Origin: Paenibacillus_S vulneris
GTDB taxonomy: Bacteria; Bacillota; Bacilli; Paenibacillales; NBRC-103111
Assembly: GCF_039543185.1 (NCBI RefSeq)
Contig: NZ_BAABJG010000022.1
Location: 1-64,000, forward strand
Length of the DNA stretch: 64,000 bases
Reading direction: 5' to 3'
In this document: piece after piece, positions 26,063 to 34,827 of the stretch
Position numbering within the stretch: position 1 is the first letter of the stretch
How the letters are laid out: the number at the start of each line of letters is the position of its first letter
The notes under the pieces: model-generated
The model's input: the letters and a program-made list of their open reading frames with translations, nothing else
What the model was told of the DNA's origin: nothing
The model's database searches: none
Translations under genes and position numbers: made by a program

Positions 26063-27061
26063 CGAGTTTCTATGAATGACGTCATGCGGTAGAATTACCT
26101 GCATTTGCTCCGATGCATCTTTCGTTTCTTTGTTCATAAGCTTGGTCAACAGCCTCATGGATACGGCACCGATATCATACATCGGCATTGCCACTGTCGT
26201 TAATTGAGGACGTACCATTGAAGCCATGCGAATGTTGTCAACGCTGATGACGGACATATCATCCGGTACCTTATACCCGTTATCCTGCAGCGTGTGAATG
26301 GCTCCTATCGCCATTTCGTCTGTCGCCGCAAATATGGCGGTCGGACGCTCGCTCAGCTCCAGGAAATGCTTCGTTACTTCCAGACCGGATTCATAACGGT
26401 AATTGCCGATCCGCACGTAGTCGTCACGTACAGGAATTCCCGCTTCCTCCAGCGCTTTCTTATATCCTTGGTAACGCGCAAATCCGTTGGCCGGATCCTG
26501 AAGCGTACCTGAGATCATCGCAATATCGCGATGACCGTTATCAATCAATACCTTCACTGCGTCATACGCGGCCTTCTCGTGGTCAATGTCGACGGAAGCG
26601 ATGGTATTGTTCTCGTCGGTCGTAGCGCACAGAACGATAGGTACGGCTGATGTTTTGAAGGCTTGAATATGCTCTTCAGTTACAACGCCGCCCATAAATA
26701 ACAGCCCGTCCACTTGCTTCTCCAACAGCGTGTTGATAACGCGGATTTCTTTCTCCTTCTTCTTGTCCGCGTTACACAAAATGATGTTGTAGTGATACAT
26801 ATTCGCGATATCCTCAATCCCTCTGGCAACTTCAGAAAAGATCGAGTTCGATATATCAGGAATAACGACACCGACTGTAGTCGTTTTTTTACTTGCCAAG
26901 CCCCTGGCAACGGCATTAGGCCGATAACCCAAACGTTCAATGGCCTCAAATACTTTTTTGCGGGTTTGGGGCTTTACGTTGGGATTATTATTGACAACTC
27001 TCGATACGGTTGCCATGGAAACGCCTGCTTCTCTGGCTACATCATAAATGGTTACAGTCAC
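26048..27061 (-). CDS. ccpA: Catabolite control protein A
   Basis: LacI-family global regulator of carbon catabolism, 337 residues. Helix-turn-helix at residues 3-22 (TIYDVAREAGVSMATVSRVV), hinge helix about 47-58, then a periplasmic-binding-protein-like core with the LLFMGG segment. It binds cre sites with Ser46-P HPr or Crh as corepressor. The GTG at 27061 gives GGAGAG 7 nt of spacing and the N-terminus length of Bacillus CcpA; upstream ATG codons sit inside or too near the site. Neighbours acsA/acuAC are as in Bacillus, where they are CcpA targets. Confidence 0.94.
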   Translation of the reverse strand: MTVTIYDVAREAGVSMATVSRVVNNNPNVKPQTRKKVFEAIERLGYRPNAVARGLASKKTTTVGVVIPDISNSIFSEVARGIEDIANMYHYNIILCNADKKKEKEIRVINTLLEKQVDGLLFMGGVVTEEHIQAFKTSAVPIVLCATTDENNTIASVDIDHEKAAYDAVKVLIDNGHRDIAMISGTLQDPANGFARYQGYKKALEEAGIPVRDDYVRIGNYRYESGLEVTKHFLELSERPTAIFAATDEMAIGAIHTLQDNGYKVPDDMSVISVDNIRMASMVRPQLTTVAMPMYDIGAVSMRLLTKLMNKETKDASEQMQVILPHDVIHRNSVAHR

Positions 27062-27191
27062 GGTCATTCTCTCCATTATAGTAAAATGTATAATGCTGCG
27101 ATCGTATACTATTAAGCCCTATCATACGACAAATTTATGTTGAAAGCAATAAATTCGGGACCTTCTTACATGTATAGTATCAAAAAATTGC

Positions 27192-27221
27192 AAAAAAAGC
27201 CAACTGCAGCGCAGCTGGCAA
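27192..27221 (-). terminator. Terminator after the zinc-finger-like gene
   Basis: Minus-strand GCCAGCTGC pairs with GCAGTTGGC around a 3-base loop, followed by seven T. Confidence 0.85.
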
Positions 27222-27302
27222 TGAAAGAACCCATTTTTTGTCTGTGAAAATACATGCTTCAAGCTTTCATAGTATCATCGTAAGACAGGCCATCCCAGTC
27301 CC

Positions 27303-27722
27303 TTAAGCAATATCGTTAACGGACATGGAATGCATGGCAATCTGACCGAGACGCTTACGAATATCCTCCATCCAGTCATCATCCTTTAACGATTGAGCCA
27401 GCAGCATAAGATCCAGCAGCTCATTGATCCGGTCTTCTACAATTTTTTCGACAGGAGCCGCCGCGTAATATTTGTCTGTCACCATTTTCAGGAGATGCGC
27501 GATCTCGCTGATGTCGTTAAAATGCAGCAGCTGCTTTTCCGGTACGCTCCCAAGGCTTCCGATGATTCCTGTCAATTCAGGCTTAACCTGGGCTACCACT
27601 TCACTTCTTTGGCAGGTTTCGCAAGAAAAGACCGGGACGTTTTCAATTTCGACTTTGTTCTGATAAATGACAGTCCGCAGCTTGATGCCCATCGCGCTGC
27701 CACACTTGCACTGCTTCTGCAA
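27303..27722 (-). CDS. Conserved protein with N-terminal CxC...CxxC zinc-binding motif
   Basis: 139 residues. The first 40 hold Cys5, Cys7, Cys34 and Cys37 (CKCG and CETC), a knuckle like that in YgiT-type zinc-finger proteins; the rest is predicted helical. There is no toxin partner such as MqsR nearby. The TTG start is used because AAGGAG lies 9 nt upstream. Function unknown. It is monocistronic, upstream of ccpA but separated by a terminator. Confidence 0.7.
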   Translation of the reverse strand: MQKQCKCGSAMGIKLRTVIYQNKVEIENVPVFSCETCQRSEVVAQVKPELTGIIGSLGSVPEKQLLHFNDISEIAHLLKMVTDKYYAAAPVEKIVEDRINELLDLMLLAQSLKDDDWMEDIRKRLGQIAMHSMSVNDIA

Positions 27723-27989
27723 CTAGTACCACTCCTTCGTTCCAACAAACCCATCATTGAGCGGCAATCTAATGACCTCCCACATTCAAACCGACTTCTA
27801 AATACAACGTTCCCAGTTTCTCATAAACAGGTCATTCACCCCTTACATCTCAGCATGCAGGGGGTATGTATCGAGGTTGATATAAGGTATCGGGATCATT
27901 AAGCCTGCTCCTCTATGATACAAATATTCTACTTTCGCCTGTAAACTCCTTCTGAAAGAGCGTTAGTAATATTAACCACAATGAAAGCA
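27723..27989. other. Intergenic region with no gene seen
   Basis: About 270 bp between the zinc-finger-like gene and the PfpI gene terminator. It must carry the promoter of the zinc-finger-like gene; I see no riboswitch, repeat or supported short gene. Confidence 0.4.
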
Positions 27990-28026
27990 AAAAGACCGTG
28001 ATCCCCGGAAGGGACAACGATCTTTT
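27990..28026 (-). terminator. Terminator after the PTS/PfpI operon
   Basis: Minus-strand AAAGATCGT pairs with ACGGTCTTT, with a GC-rich inner stem, followed by a T run. Confidence 0.8.
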
Positions 28027-28031
28027 GAAGG

Positions 28032-28565
28032 TTATTTGCGTGTATAATCCGCCAGTACCCGCACGAATTCTTTCGTAAACGCTGGAAGATCCGGCGGTCT
28101 TCTGCCTGATACGATATTCCGGTCGACAACCACCTCTTGGTCAACCCAAATAGCGCCGGCATTCTCCAAATCATCTTTTATACCGGGCGTGGAAGTCATC
28201 GTATAGCCCTCGCATATTTTTGCAGACACAAGGACCCACCCGGCATGACATATATGGGCAATAGGCTTCTCAGCCTCATGAAATTCCCTGGTCAAACGAA
28301 GCACATCGGCATAGCGGCGAAGCTTATCGGGAGCCCAGCCGCCCGGAACATAAAGTCCGATATAGTCTTTGCTTGCTACATCACCGAACGCATATTCAGT
28401 TGTCAACGGCACCCCGTACTTTCCATGGTACACAGTATTGGCCTTCGGCCCCACCAGATGCACCTCTGCTCCCGCTTCCTTCAAGCGAAGGACAGGATAC
28501 CACATCTCCAAATCCTCAAACTCTTCATCAACGAATGCCAGCACTTTATGGCCTGTTAATTCCAT
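28032..28565 (-). CDS. DJ-1/PfpI family protein
   Basis: A 177-residue protein of the class I glutamine amidotransferase-like (PfpI/YhbO/YfkM) family: opening VLAFVDEEFEDLE, and the nucleophile elbow HICHAGWVL (about 100-108) with the reactive Cys. Members are proteases in name but mostly act in carbonyl or oxidative stress defence; the role here is not known. It lies 33 bp after ptsI with no terminator between, so it is probably cotranscribed with the PTS genes, which suggests protection from sugar-derived aldehydes (inference). Confidence 0.87.
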   Translation of the reverse strand: MELTGHKVLAFVDEEFEDLEMWYPVLRLKEAGAEVHLVGPKANTVYHGKYGVPLTTEYAFGDVASKDYIGLYVPGGWAPDKLRRYADVLRLTREFHEAEKPIAHICHAGWVLVSAKICEGYTMTSTPGIKDDLENAGAIWVDQEVVVDRNIVSGRRPPDLPAFTKEFVRVLADYTRK

Positions 28566-28597
28566 TGACCTCTCCACCTTCCTGATTAATAGCTTCT

Positions 28598-30331
28598 CTA
28601 GTTTGCAACGACATCCTGCCGCAGATTAGAATTCAGCACCTCCAGAATGGATTTGCTATTTTTGCAGCTTAGAAGCTGCTTCCAGATAACTTTGCCTTCG
28701 CTGTGGCTTGTTTGCAGCAGGCTGTTTTTGACCGGCAATATGGATTGCACCGACATGCTGAGCTCCTGAATGCCAAGTCCCAGCCATATAGGCAGAGCAC
28801 GGATATCGCCGGCCATCTCCCCGCAGACGCTCACATGAACGCCCGAGGCCTGCGCGGCTTCCACCGTAGTCTTCAGCATGCGAAGCACGGCAGGATGAAA
28901 CGGATCATATAAATGGGCGACGGTTTCATTCATACGGTCCACCGCAAGGATGTACTGTACCAGATCATTGGTCCCTATACTGAAAAAATCAACATGGGGC
29001 GCCAAAATATCAGCAATAATGACGGCCGCAGGGACTTCGATCATAATGCCGATTTCAATGTTTTGCTTGAATGGAACTCCTTCTTGCTGAAGCTCCCGCT
29101 TCGCTTCCTCAAGCACTTCGTTAGCTTTGTTCAGCTCTTCCAGGGAAGAAATCATCGGGTATAATATCTTGATATTACCGTAATGGCTTGCCCTTAGAAT
29201 GGCGCGGAGCTGGGTTTTGAACAGGTCGGTCCGATCCAGTGAAATGCGGATCGCTCGATATCCCAGCGACGGGTTATCCTCTTCCGGCAGCTCGATATAA
29301 TCGAGGCTCTTGTCGCCGCCAATATCCAACGTCCGAATAACAACGCGCCTTCCTTCCAGCTTCTCGGCTACCTGCTTGTAGACCACAAACTGCTCTTCCT
29401 CCTGCGGCAGGCTGTCCCTGTCCATATACAGAAACTCTGTTCGGAAGAGCCCTACTCCGGAGGCCCCGTTCTTGAGAACCTGATCGAGCTCCTTTACCGA
29501 GCTGATATTCGCTGCCAGCTGAAAGGATAGGCCGTCTGCGGTTTGTGACGGAACATGCGCCAGCGTCTGCAGCTTATCCTTCCTGACCTGCAATATCGCC
29601 TTGCGTTTCTTATACTCCTCCACCAGCTCGTCCGAGGGGTTGATATAGACGCATCCCTCATCTCCATCGATGATGAGGTAGTCTCCGGTTTGAATCGGCG
29701 TGCTGAGCTTGCCTTCTAAGCCCAGCACGTAGGGAACGCCCATAGCGCGTGCCATTATGGCTACATGCGATGTTTTCCCCCCGAGCATAGTAACGAGCCC
29801 CAACGCCAAATTGGTGTCCAGATGGACCATTTGCGACGGGGAGAGCTCCTTGGCTACGACCAGATACGGCTGATCCTTCGGAGGAAGCGTCTCCTCCAGT
29901 GCCCCCAGCAAATGCTTGAGGAGCCGGTTGCCGACATCCTTAATGTCAAGAGCTCTCTCTTTCATATATTGATCGTCCAGTAAATCGAACATATTGACAA
30001 ACTTCTCAATCGCCTCTTTGACGGCGACCTCGGCTGCCTTGTACTGCTTCTGCATGATCCCCTGAACCTCGTTCATAAAAATAGGATCCTCCAGAATCGC
30101 CAGGTGAGCATCGAAGATGGACGTTTGCTCCTCTCCTAGTACGGAGACGAATTCCTGTTTGATGGTTTCTATCTCATCTTTGGAAGAACGAATTCCGTCG
30201 TACAGCCTTTCGAATTCAAATGCCAAATCGGTGACATCGATCAGCTTATCCGGGAAATCCCATTCCCAGGTCGGAATGACGAAAGCTTTCCCCATCGCTA
30301 TTCCAGATGAAGCTCCGATCCCCTTAGCCAA
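28598..30331 (-). CDS. ptsI: PTS enzyme I (phosphoenolpyruvate-protein phosphotransferase)
   Basis: Transfers phosphate from PEP to HPr; 577 residues, cytoplasmic. Seen: the phosphorylated His189 in GGKTSHVAIMAR, the PEP-binding GVGLFRTEFLYM and the C-terminal EVPAAVIIAD and SIGTNDLVQY segments. The TTG at 30331 follows GGGGAGGG by 7 nt and overlaps the end of the upstream EIICBA gene by 8 bp, which suggests translational coupling. No ptsH (HPr) gene lies here, unlike the classical ptsHI operon, so HPr must be supplied elsewhere; the HPr-like protein at 11.5 kb lacks the needed His. Confidence 0.94.
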   Translation of the reverse strand: MAKGIGASSGIAMGKAFVIPTWEWDFPDKLIDVTDLAFEFERLYDGIRSSKDEIETIKQEFVSVLGEEQTSIFDAHLAILEDPIFMNEVQGIMQKQYKAAEVAVKEAIEKFVNMFDLLDDQYMKERALDIKDVGNRLLKHLLGALEETLPPKDQPYLVVAKELSPSQMVHLDTNLALGLVTMLGGKTSHVAIMARAMGVPYVLGLEGKLSTPIQTGDYLIIDGDEGCVYINPSDELVEEYKKRKAILQVRKDKLQTLAHVPSQTADGLSFQLAANISSVKELDQVLKNGASGVGLFRTEFLYMDRDSLPQEEEQFVVYKQVAEKLEGRRVVIRTLDIGGDKSLDYIELPEEDNPSLGYRAIRISLDRTDLFKTQLRAILRASHYGNIKILYPMISSLEELNKANEVLEEAKRELQQEGVPFKQNIEIGIMIEVPAAVIIADILAPHVDFFSIGTNDLVQYILAVDRMNETVAHLYDPFHPAVLRMLKTTVEAAQASGVHVSVCGEMAGDIRALPIWLGLGIQELSMSVQSILPVKNSLLQTSHSEGKVIWKQLLSCKNSKSILEVLNSNLRQDVVAN

Positions 30332-32213
30332 AAGTGTTCCCTCCCCCTGAAGCATCCTTCAATACAACCGACATGACGGATGCTTGACCTTTCTTGACCG
30401 CTTTAAACGGCGCAAAGCTCCATGATTTCACTTTATCTACATTCGTAATGATCATCGGCGTCGCCAGCGACTTGCTGTTTTGCTTTACTTTATGCAGATT
30501 AAAGCGGATTAATAGCTGTCCCGCCTCAACCATGTCGCCTTCTTTAATATAAGCCGTGAACCATTTGCCCTGCAGCTGTGAAGTATCTATGCCTATATGC
30601 AGCAGTACCTCAAGTCCCTCTTCCGTTTGGATGCCTACTGCATGAAGGGATGGGTACAAAATGATGATTTTCCCGGCAACCGGCGCAACCAGCTCCCCTT
30701 TATCCGGCATGAAAGCGACCCCATTGCCGACCAGCTTGCCGGCGAATATTTGGTCGGGGACCTCTTCCAAAGGCATCATCCGTCCCTGCATTGGTGCGCT
30801 GAACAAGACCCTCTGAATATCCTTCATCAGAACTTTCTTGATTTCTTCACGGATTAATTCGGAATAGGTGCCGAAGACAACCTGAACATTACCGCCGCCA
30901 AGCCGAATGACGCCTGCCGCTCCCAAGTGCTTAAGCGCAGCCGTATCCAGCAGCTTATCGTTGTCCAAAGTGAGCCTTAGCCTGGTGATACAGGCTTCAA
31001 TTTTTTTAATGTTGTTCTTGCCCCCAAGTGCCTGCAGGATTAACGGAGAGCGGTATGGGATATCTCCTGCCCATTCTTCCAGCTGAGAGCCTTCCTCCCT
31101 GCCTGGAGTCGGGATACGGAATTTACGTATGGCCCAGCGAAACAAGAAATAATAGACAAAAAAATACGCAAGTCCGATAGGAATCAGCATCCACCCGTTA
31201 TGGGACAAATGATAGTTGATGATAAAATCAATAGCCCCGGCCGAGTAAGAGAATCCGTGATGGATATCGAAATAATAGGCAATCCACATGGAAAGTCCCG
31301 ACAGGATCGCATGAACGATAAATAAATAAGGCGCAACGAACAGGAAAGCAAATTCGACCGGCTCCGTAACCCCGGTCAAGAAGGAGGCCAGCGCCGCCGT
31401 TAGAAAGGTGATTCGGATTTTCGGCTTCAAATCTTCCCTTGCCTCATGAATAATCGCCATGGCAATAGCAGGCAGCGCAAACATCATGATCGGATATAAT
31501 CCGGCCATGTAGATACCTGCATTCGGATCACCCGCAAAGAAACGCGGCAAATCGCCGAAGATCATCTCACCGCTAGGCTTTTCATAGGCTCCAAGTTGAA
31601 ACCAAAACAAATTGTTGAATACATGATGCAGCCCTGAAGGTACTAAAAGACGATGGATCACTCCATAAACGAAGGTGCCAAAGCCGCCTAGGCCCAATAC
31701 CGCTGAAGAAAGGGTTTGCATAAAATATTCCAAATATGGTCCGATTTCAATAACAATCAGAGTCAGCACCAGGATGCATAAGCCCATTAATAACGGAACC
31801 ATTCGAGGCCCGCCAAAAAACTGGATGTATTCCGGCAATTGAATATGCTTCACCTTATGAAACAGGATAGCCGCGATAAGTCCAATTAAAATACCGCCAG
31901 GTACACCGAGATGAAACTCATCCCCTAAGTAATGCCGGATCGCCTGGTTAAACATAATTTGACCGATCAATGCCGACATTCCGGCAATACCTGCGCCTTC
32001 CGTTAAGCCGAGGGCAACGCCAACCGCAAAAATCACCGGCAAGTACGTAAATATGGTATTGCCAAAAAACAGCATAATTTCCCCGACACGGGACATATGT
32101 ACGTCTTGCCAAGGCAGCGTCCCGAGACGCAGTAAAATAGCCGCAACAGGGATCGTAATAGTAGAAAGCATTAAGGACCGACCCAACTGCTGCAAGTTAC
32201 CCATCCAGTTCAA
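30324..32213 (-). CDS. PTS glucose/N-acetylglucosamine-type EIICBA permease
   Basis: Sugar-phosphorylating permease of 629 residues in the order IIC (about 1-375, ten or so membrane segments, TGVTEPVEF loop), IIB (phosphorylated Cys408 in IEACITRLRL) and IIA (His524 and phosphorylated His539 in LLHIGIDT). The order matches PtsG of Firmicutes and NagE. Glucose and GlcNAc are the likely substrates, and the sequence does not decide between them. The TTG at 32213 is 9 nt after GGAGGG. No antiterminator leader is present in the short upstream region. Confidence 0.92.
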   Translation of the reverse strand: MNWMGNLQQLGRSLMLSTITIPVAAILLRLGTLPWQDVHMSRVGEIMLFFGNTIFTYLPVIFAVGVALGLTEGAGIAGMSALIGQIMFNQAIRHYLGDEFHLGVPGGILIGLIAAILFHKVKHIQLPEYIQFFGGPRMVPLLMGLCILVLTLIVIEIGPYLEYFMQTLSSAVLGLGGFGTFVYGVIHRLLVPSGLHHVFNNLFWFQLGAYEKPSGEMIFGDLPRFFAGDPNAGIYMAGLYPIMMFALPAIAMAIIHEAREDLKPKIRITFLTAALASFLTGVTEPVEFAFLFVAPYLFIVHAILSGLSMWIAYYFDIHHGFSYSAGAIDFIINYHLSHNGWMLIPIGLAYFFVYYFLFRWAIRKFRIPTPGREEGSQLEEWAGDIPYRSPLILQALGGKNNIKKIEACITRLRLTLDNDKLLDTAALKHLGAAGVIRLGGGNVQVVFGTYSELIREEIKKVLMKDIQRVLFSAPMQGRMMPLEEVPDQIFAGKLVGNGVAFMPDKGELVAPVAGKIIILYPSLHAVGIQTEEGLEVLLHIGIDTSQLQGKWFTAYIKEGDMVEAGQLLIRFNLHKVKQNSKSLATPMIITNVDKVKSWSFAPFKAVKKGQASVMSVVLKDASGGGNTFG

Positions 32214-32239
32214 ACAACCGCTCCCTCCTTTCTTACTCG

Positions 32240-32268
32240 ATGGTAAGGCCAATGCTCCATTTTGTCAA
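32240..32268 (-). promoter_or_regulatory. Promoter of the EIICBA-ptsI operon
   Basis: -35 TTGACA (32263-32268), 17-bp spacer, -10 TACCAT (32240-32245) on the minus strand. The predicted untranslated leader is only about 20 nt, too short for a GlcT-type antiterminator. Confidence 0.65.
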
Positions 32269-32270
32269 AC

Positions 32271-32298
32271 AACCCCAAACATGTTTTCGTTCGGGGTT
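32271..32298 (-). terminator. Hairpin between the CotF gene and the PTS operon
   Basis: AACCCCGAAC pairs with GTTTGGGGTT, 10 bp with an 8-base loop, but the U tract is short. Confidence 0.6.
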
Positions 32299-32309
32299 GG
32301 TCGGCACAA

Positions 32310-32642
32310 TTATGAAAAGGTCGGAAATTGGGAGGAGTATCCGCTAAATTGCTGCTTCGCTTGAGAAATTTCTTGTTTATCGGCCGCTTTCATCTTGTAC
32401 CAGCCTTTTTCGAACATAAGATTAAACAATTGCCATTGCGATTCATGCTGCGTGTTTAAAATAGAGGAGATCGTTTTGCGAAGCTCCGGATTTTGCACCT
32501 CGTTGAGTCCGGTATTAAAGCCGGTCGTCATATATTTTTCGAGCATGAGAATATCATTGATATGATCTCTATCATTCATTTCAGGGCCTTTGACTTGCGG
32601 CAGCTGTCCGGTCTGGGGCTTAGCGATATCCATCGTTGGCAT
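32310..32642 (-). CDS. CotF-like spore coat protein
   Basis: A 110-residue helical protein resembling spore coat protein F: ILMLEKYMTTGFNTGLNEVQNPELRKT then ESQWQLFNLMFEKGWYKM. Such proteins coat the mature spore and are made in the mother cell. AAGGAGG is 10 nt before the ATG. It lies 20 bp after the second CotF-like gene, so the two form one transcript. The Pro-rich N-terminus is not conserved in the family. Confidence 0.85.
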   Translation of the reverse strand: MPTMDIAKPQTGQLPQVKGPEMNDRDHINDILMLEKYMTTGFNTGLNEVQNPELRKTISSILNTQHESQWQLFNLMFEKGWYKMKAADKQEISQAKQQFSGYSSQFPTFS

Positions 32643-32661
32643 AGCTTCTTATCCTCCTTGT

Positions 32662-32877
32662 TTATTGTAAATGGTTTAATATGGCGTTGTATTGGTCAAG
32701 ATGAGCTTGGCCCGTCTTTTCGATCAGCTGTTTGATTTGCGGATCCTGGCATAGATTTGCCGTCTCCTTGCATTTTTTCATGGCTAGAAGCTCCCAGGAT
32801 AAAAAATCCTTAATATAGCTGAACTCTTTTTCGGACAATAAGGATCTGTCCGCCGTCATGTTTTGCTGATTGTTCAT
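32662..32877 (-). CDS. CotF-like spore coat protein, short form
   Basis: A 71-residue helical protein. The core DFLSWELLAMKKCKETANLCQDPQIKQLIE is similar to the CotF helical repeat of its neighbour. AGGAGG lies 8 nt before the ATG. Probably made during sporulation. Paired with the 110-residue CotF-like gene just downstream. Confidence 0.82.
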   Translation of the reverse strand: MNNQQNMTADRSLLSEKEFSYIKDFLSWELLAMKKCKETANLCQDPQIKQLIEKTGQAHLDQYNAILNHLQ

Positions 32878-32953
32878 ACGAAATTCCTCCTGACTTGTTC
32901 ATACTAGGATAAATAGAGCGGGCTCTAATAAGCCCGCCCATTCTATTTGCCAA

Positions 32954-33601
32954 TTAAAACTGTCTGTTAAATCCGAAAGAGGAGATTCCGAATTGTTGTT
33001 GAGCCGGTTGGCTGGAATCTGAACGCAGGTAAGCGTCATGACCTTGTTGGTTACCGCGGTAGTTAGCGGTATGGTAAGCTTGAGAGGATTGTACTTGACC
33101 ATACTGCTGGGAACCACCATAGTTCAAGCCGGCATTAAAGGATTGACCGATGCCGAATTGTTGCTGAGCTGGTTGGCTGGAATCCGAACGCAGGTAGGCA
33201 TCATGACCTTGTTGGTTACCACGGTAGTTAGCGGTATGATAAGCTTCAGGGTTTTGCTGTACAAATTGCTGGCCAGAGAAAGAGGAGTTGAAGTTACTGT
33301 TGAAAGATGGAGCTTGATTCAAGAAGCTGCCGCCAAATTGCTGTGCAGGCTGATTGGAGTCCGAACGCAGGTAGGCATCATGACCTTGTTGATTTCCACG
33401 GTAGTTTGCTGTGTGATAATTTTGCGGGCTTTGGAAGCTGGAGAATTGGTTAGAGCCTTGGAATTGTTGATTACCGGATTGATATTGGGATTGAACTGTA
33501 CCCACCGGTTGGTATCTGTTTTCCAATCCGCGATACTGGGATACCACGTTCCCGGAACCTACTTGGGGTTGAAAGCTATTTTGTTGAAAGTTCTGATACA
33601 T
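32954..33601 (-). CDS. Three-repeat Gln/Asn/Ser-rich protein beside spore-coat genes
   Basis: A 215-residue low-complexity protein with three near-identical 26-residue units at 62-87, 121-146 and 176-201, sharing the core YHTANYRGNQQGHDAYLRSDS. Units are separated by Gln/Ser/Asn-rich linkers of about 30 residues. There is no signal peptide or membrane helix. AAGGAGG lies 9 nt before the ATG. I recognise no domain. The gene lies 76 bp upstream of the CotF-like pair on the same strand, so a role in the spore coat or crust is the best guess. Each repeat is Tyr/Gln-rich and could be cross-linked. Confidence 0.75.
   Translation of the reverse strand: MYQNFQQNSFQPQVGSGNVVSQYRGLENRYQPVGTVQSQYQSGNQQFQGSNQFSSFQSPQNYHTANYRGNQQGHDAYLRSDSNQPAQQFGGSFLNQAPSFNSNFNSSFSGQQFVQQNPEAYHTANYRGNQQGHDAYLRSDSSQPAQQQFGIGQSFNAGLNYGGSQQYGQVQSSQAYHTANYRGNQQGHDAYLRSDSSQPAQQQFGISSFGFNRQF
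32999..33418 (-). repeat. Three tandem-like coding repeats
   Basis: Units of 78 bp at 33341-33418, 33164-33241 and 32999-33076 encode the repeated peptide. Units differ mostly at silent positions (the second is closest to the third), which suggests old duplication and constraint on the peptide. Confidence 0.85.
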
Positions 33602-33739
33602 AACAAAAATCCTCCTTAGGAAGTGTTAAAAGTCTTCCGGGGTCGGTTACCTCAACCGTTGCTTTACCAGAAGCCTTTCTTATTGTCTCTAAGGAGGTTT
33701 TATTTTATTTATGGTAGCTCTTGGGTTGCAGATGCTATT

Positions 33740-34387
33740 TTATTCCTTGGTTTGAAGCACCGTTTGCTTGAGTAAAGCTGCAGCGCTCCTTGGATCCGAC
33801 TGCTTCGTAATTGCCGATACTACGGCAATGCCGCGTGCTCCCGCTTGAATAACGGCAGCCGCATTATCCTTGTGAATACCGCCGATGCCGACCATCGGAA
33901 CATCCCATCGGCCGGCGATCTCCCGAATCAGTCCCGTTCCTATGGCGGCGCCGGCATCCTCTTTGGTCGAGGTTGCATACACGGCACCAACGCCAAGGTA
34001 ATCCGCACCTTGGGCTATTGCCCACTCCGCTTCTTCCCTATTACCCGCAGAAATCCCGATGATTTTGCTGTCGCCAAGTAGCTTTCTGGCTTCCAGTCCG
34101 GGTACGTCGTCTTGCCCGACATGTACACCATCAGCGTCTAGCAGCAGAGCGACATCAATCCTGTCGTTAACAAGGAAAGGGACGCCATACTGTCGGCATA
34201 AATCGCGCAGCTCGGCACCTTGCTCAAGAACCTGTCTCAAGGGCGCCTTCTTCTCTCTTAATTGAAAAAGGGTTACTCCCCCCTCAAGCGCTTCCCTAGC
34301 GATCTCCAGGGCAGTACGATCTCCATGATGCTCCAGGCCCATCACCAGGTAGACCGGGAGATAATCTGCAATCCGTTCACGGTACAA
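33740..34387 (-). CDS. thiE: Thiamine-phosphate synthase
   Basis: Joins HMP-PP and HET-P to thiamine phosphate; 215 residues, TIM barrel. Seen: LFQLREKKA, the pyrophosphate-binding VNDRIDVALLLDADGVHVGQDD (two parts), and GIGGIHKDNAAAVIQAGARGIAVVSAI. The start is TTG, with GGAGGG 7 nt upstream. The gene overlaps no other but begins 1 bp after the CoA-binding protein gene, so it sits at the end of a longer transcript. No TPP riboswitch is seen, so regulation differs from classical thi operons. Confidence 0.95.
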   Translation of the reverse strand: MYRERIADYLPVYLVMGLEHHGDRTALEIAREALEGGVTLFQLREKKAPLRQVLEQGAELRDLCRQYGVPFLVNDRIDVALLLDADGVHVGQDDVPGLEARKLLGDSKIIGISAGNREEAEWAIAQGADYLGVGAVYATSTKEDAGAAIGTGLIREIAGRWDVPMVGIGGIHKDNAAAVIQAGARGIAVVSAITKQSDPRSAAALLKQTVLQTKE

Positions 34388-34388
34388 T

Positions 34389-34814
34389 TTATTTCCCTCC
34401 TGGCAGCAGAATGGAATCCTCTACTTTGATGCAGCGGTCCATAATGACTTCCAGTCCGCCTGCGCGGGCTATATCGGCCGCTTCCTCGTTGTAGATGCCC
34501 AGCTGAAGCCAGAATACTTTGGCACCGATTTTGACAGCTTCCTCTGCGACGGGAACTACGGTTTCACTCCGACGAAATACGTTCACAATATCCACTGGCT
34601 CCGGAATATCCGATAGGGAAGGATAGCAGGTTTCTCCCAAAATTTCAGTCGCATTCGGGTTTACAGGGATAATGCGGTAGCCTTTCTTTTGCATCGCTTC
34701 TGCAACCATGTACGAAACGCGGTCCGGCTTGTCAGACAATCCTACTACGGCTACATTTCCTGCAGCGGACAAGATTTCTTTAATGCGGTCACGAGACGGA
34801 TTTTCAAATGCCAT
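34389..34814 (-). CDS. CoA-binding domain protein (YccU/YneT type)
   Basis: A 141-residue Rossmann-like protein of the CoA-binding family: NVAVVGLSDKPDRVSYMVAE, then IIPVNPNATEILGETCYPSL and KVFWLQLGIYNEEAA. Binds CoA in related proteins; function unknown. The ATG at 34812-34814 has AAGGGG 9 nt upstream; the first ATG of the frame overlaps that site. It is sandwiched between the C39-like gene and thiE on the same strand (13-bp and 1-bp gaps). Confidence 0.85.
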   Translation of the reverse strand: MAFENPSRDRIKEILSAAGNVAVVGLSDKPDRVSYMVAEAMQKKGYRIIPVNPNATEILGETCYPSLSDIPEPVDIVNVFRRSETVVPVAEEAVKIGAKVFWLQLGIYNEEAADIARAGGLEVIMDRCIKVEDSILLPGGK

Positions 34815-34827
34815 TACGTTCATCCCC

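Noticed and set aside
32999..33418. CRISPR-like spaced repeats
   Set aside because: Units are 78 bp, only three, in frame, and code for a repeated peptide; spacing is unequal. Not a CRISPR array.
33038..33619. 193-residue plus-strand frame opposite the repeat protein
   Set aside because: Repeats here are the antisense of the coding units, and the minus-strand product has the proper ribosome site and neighbours.
33680..33739. AGGAGG-like site and short plus-strand frame
   Set aside because: Would code only about 14 residues antisense to the thiE end and lacks any support.
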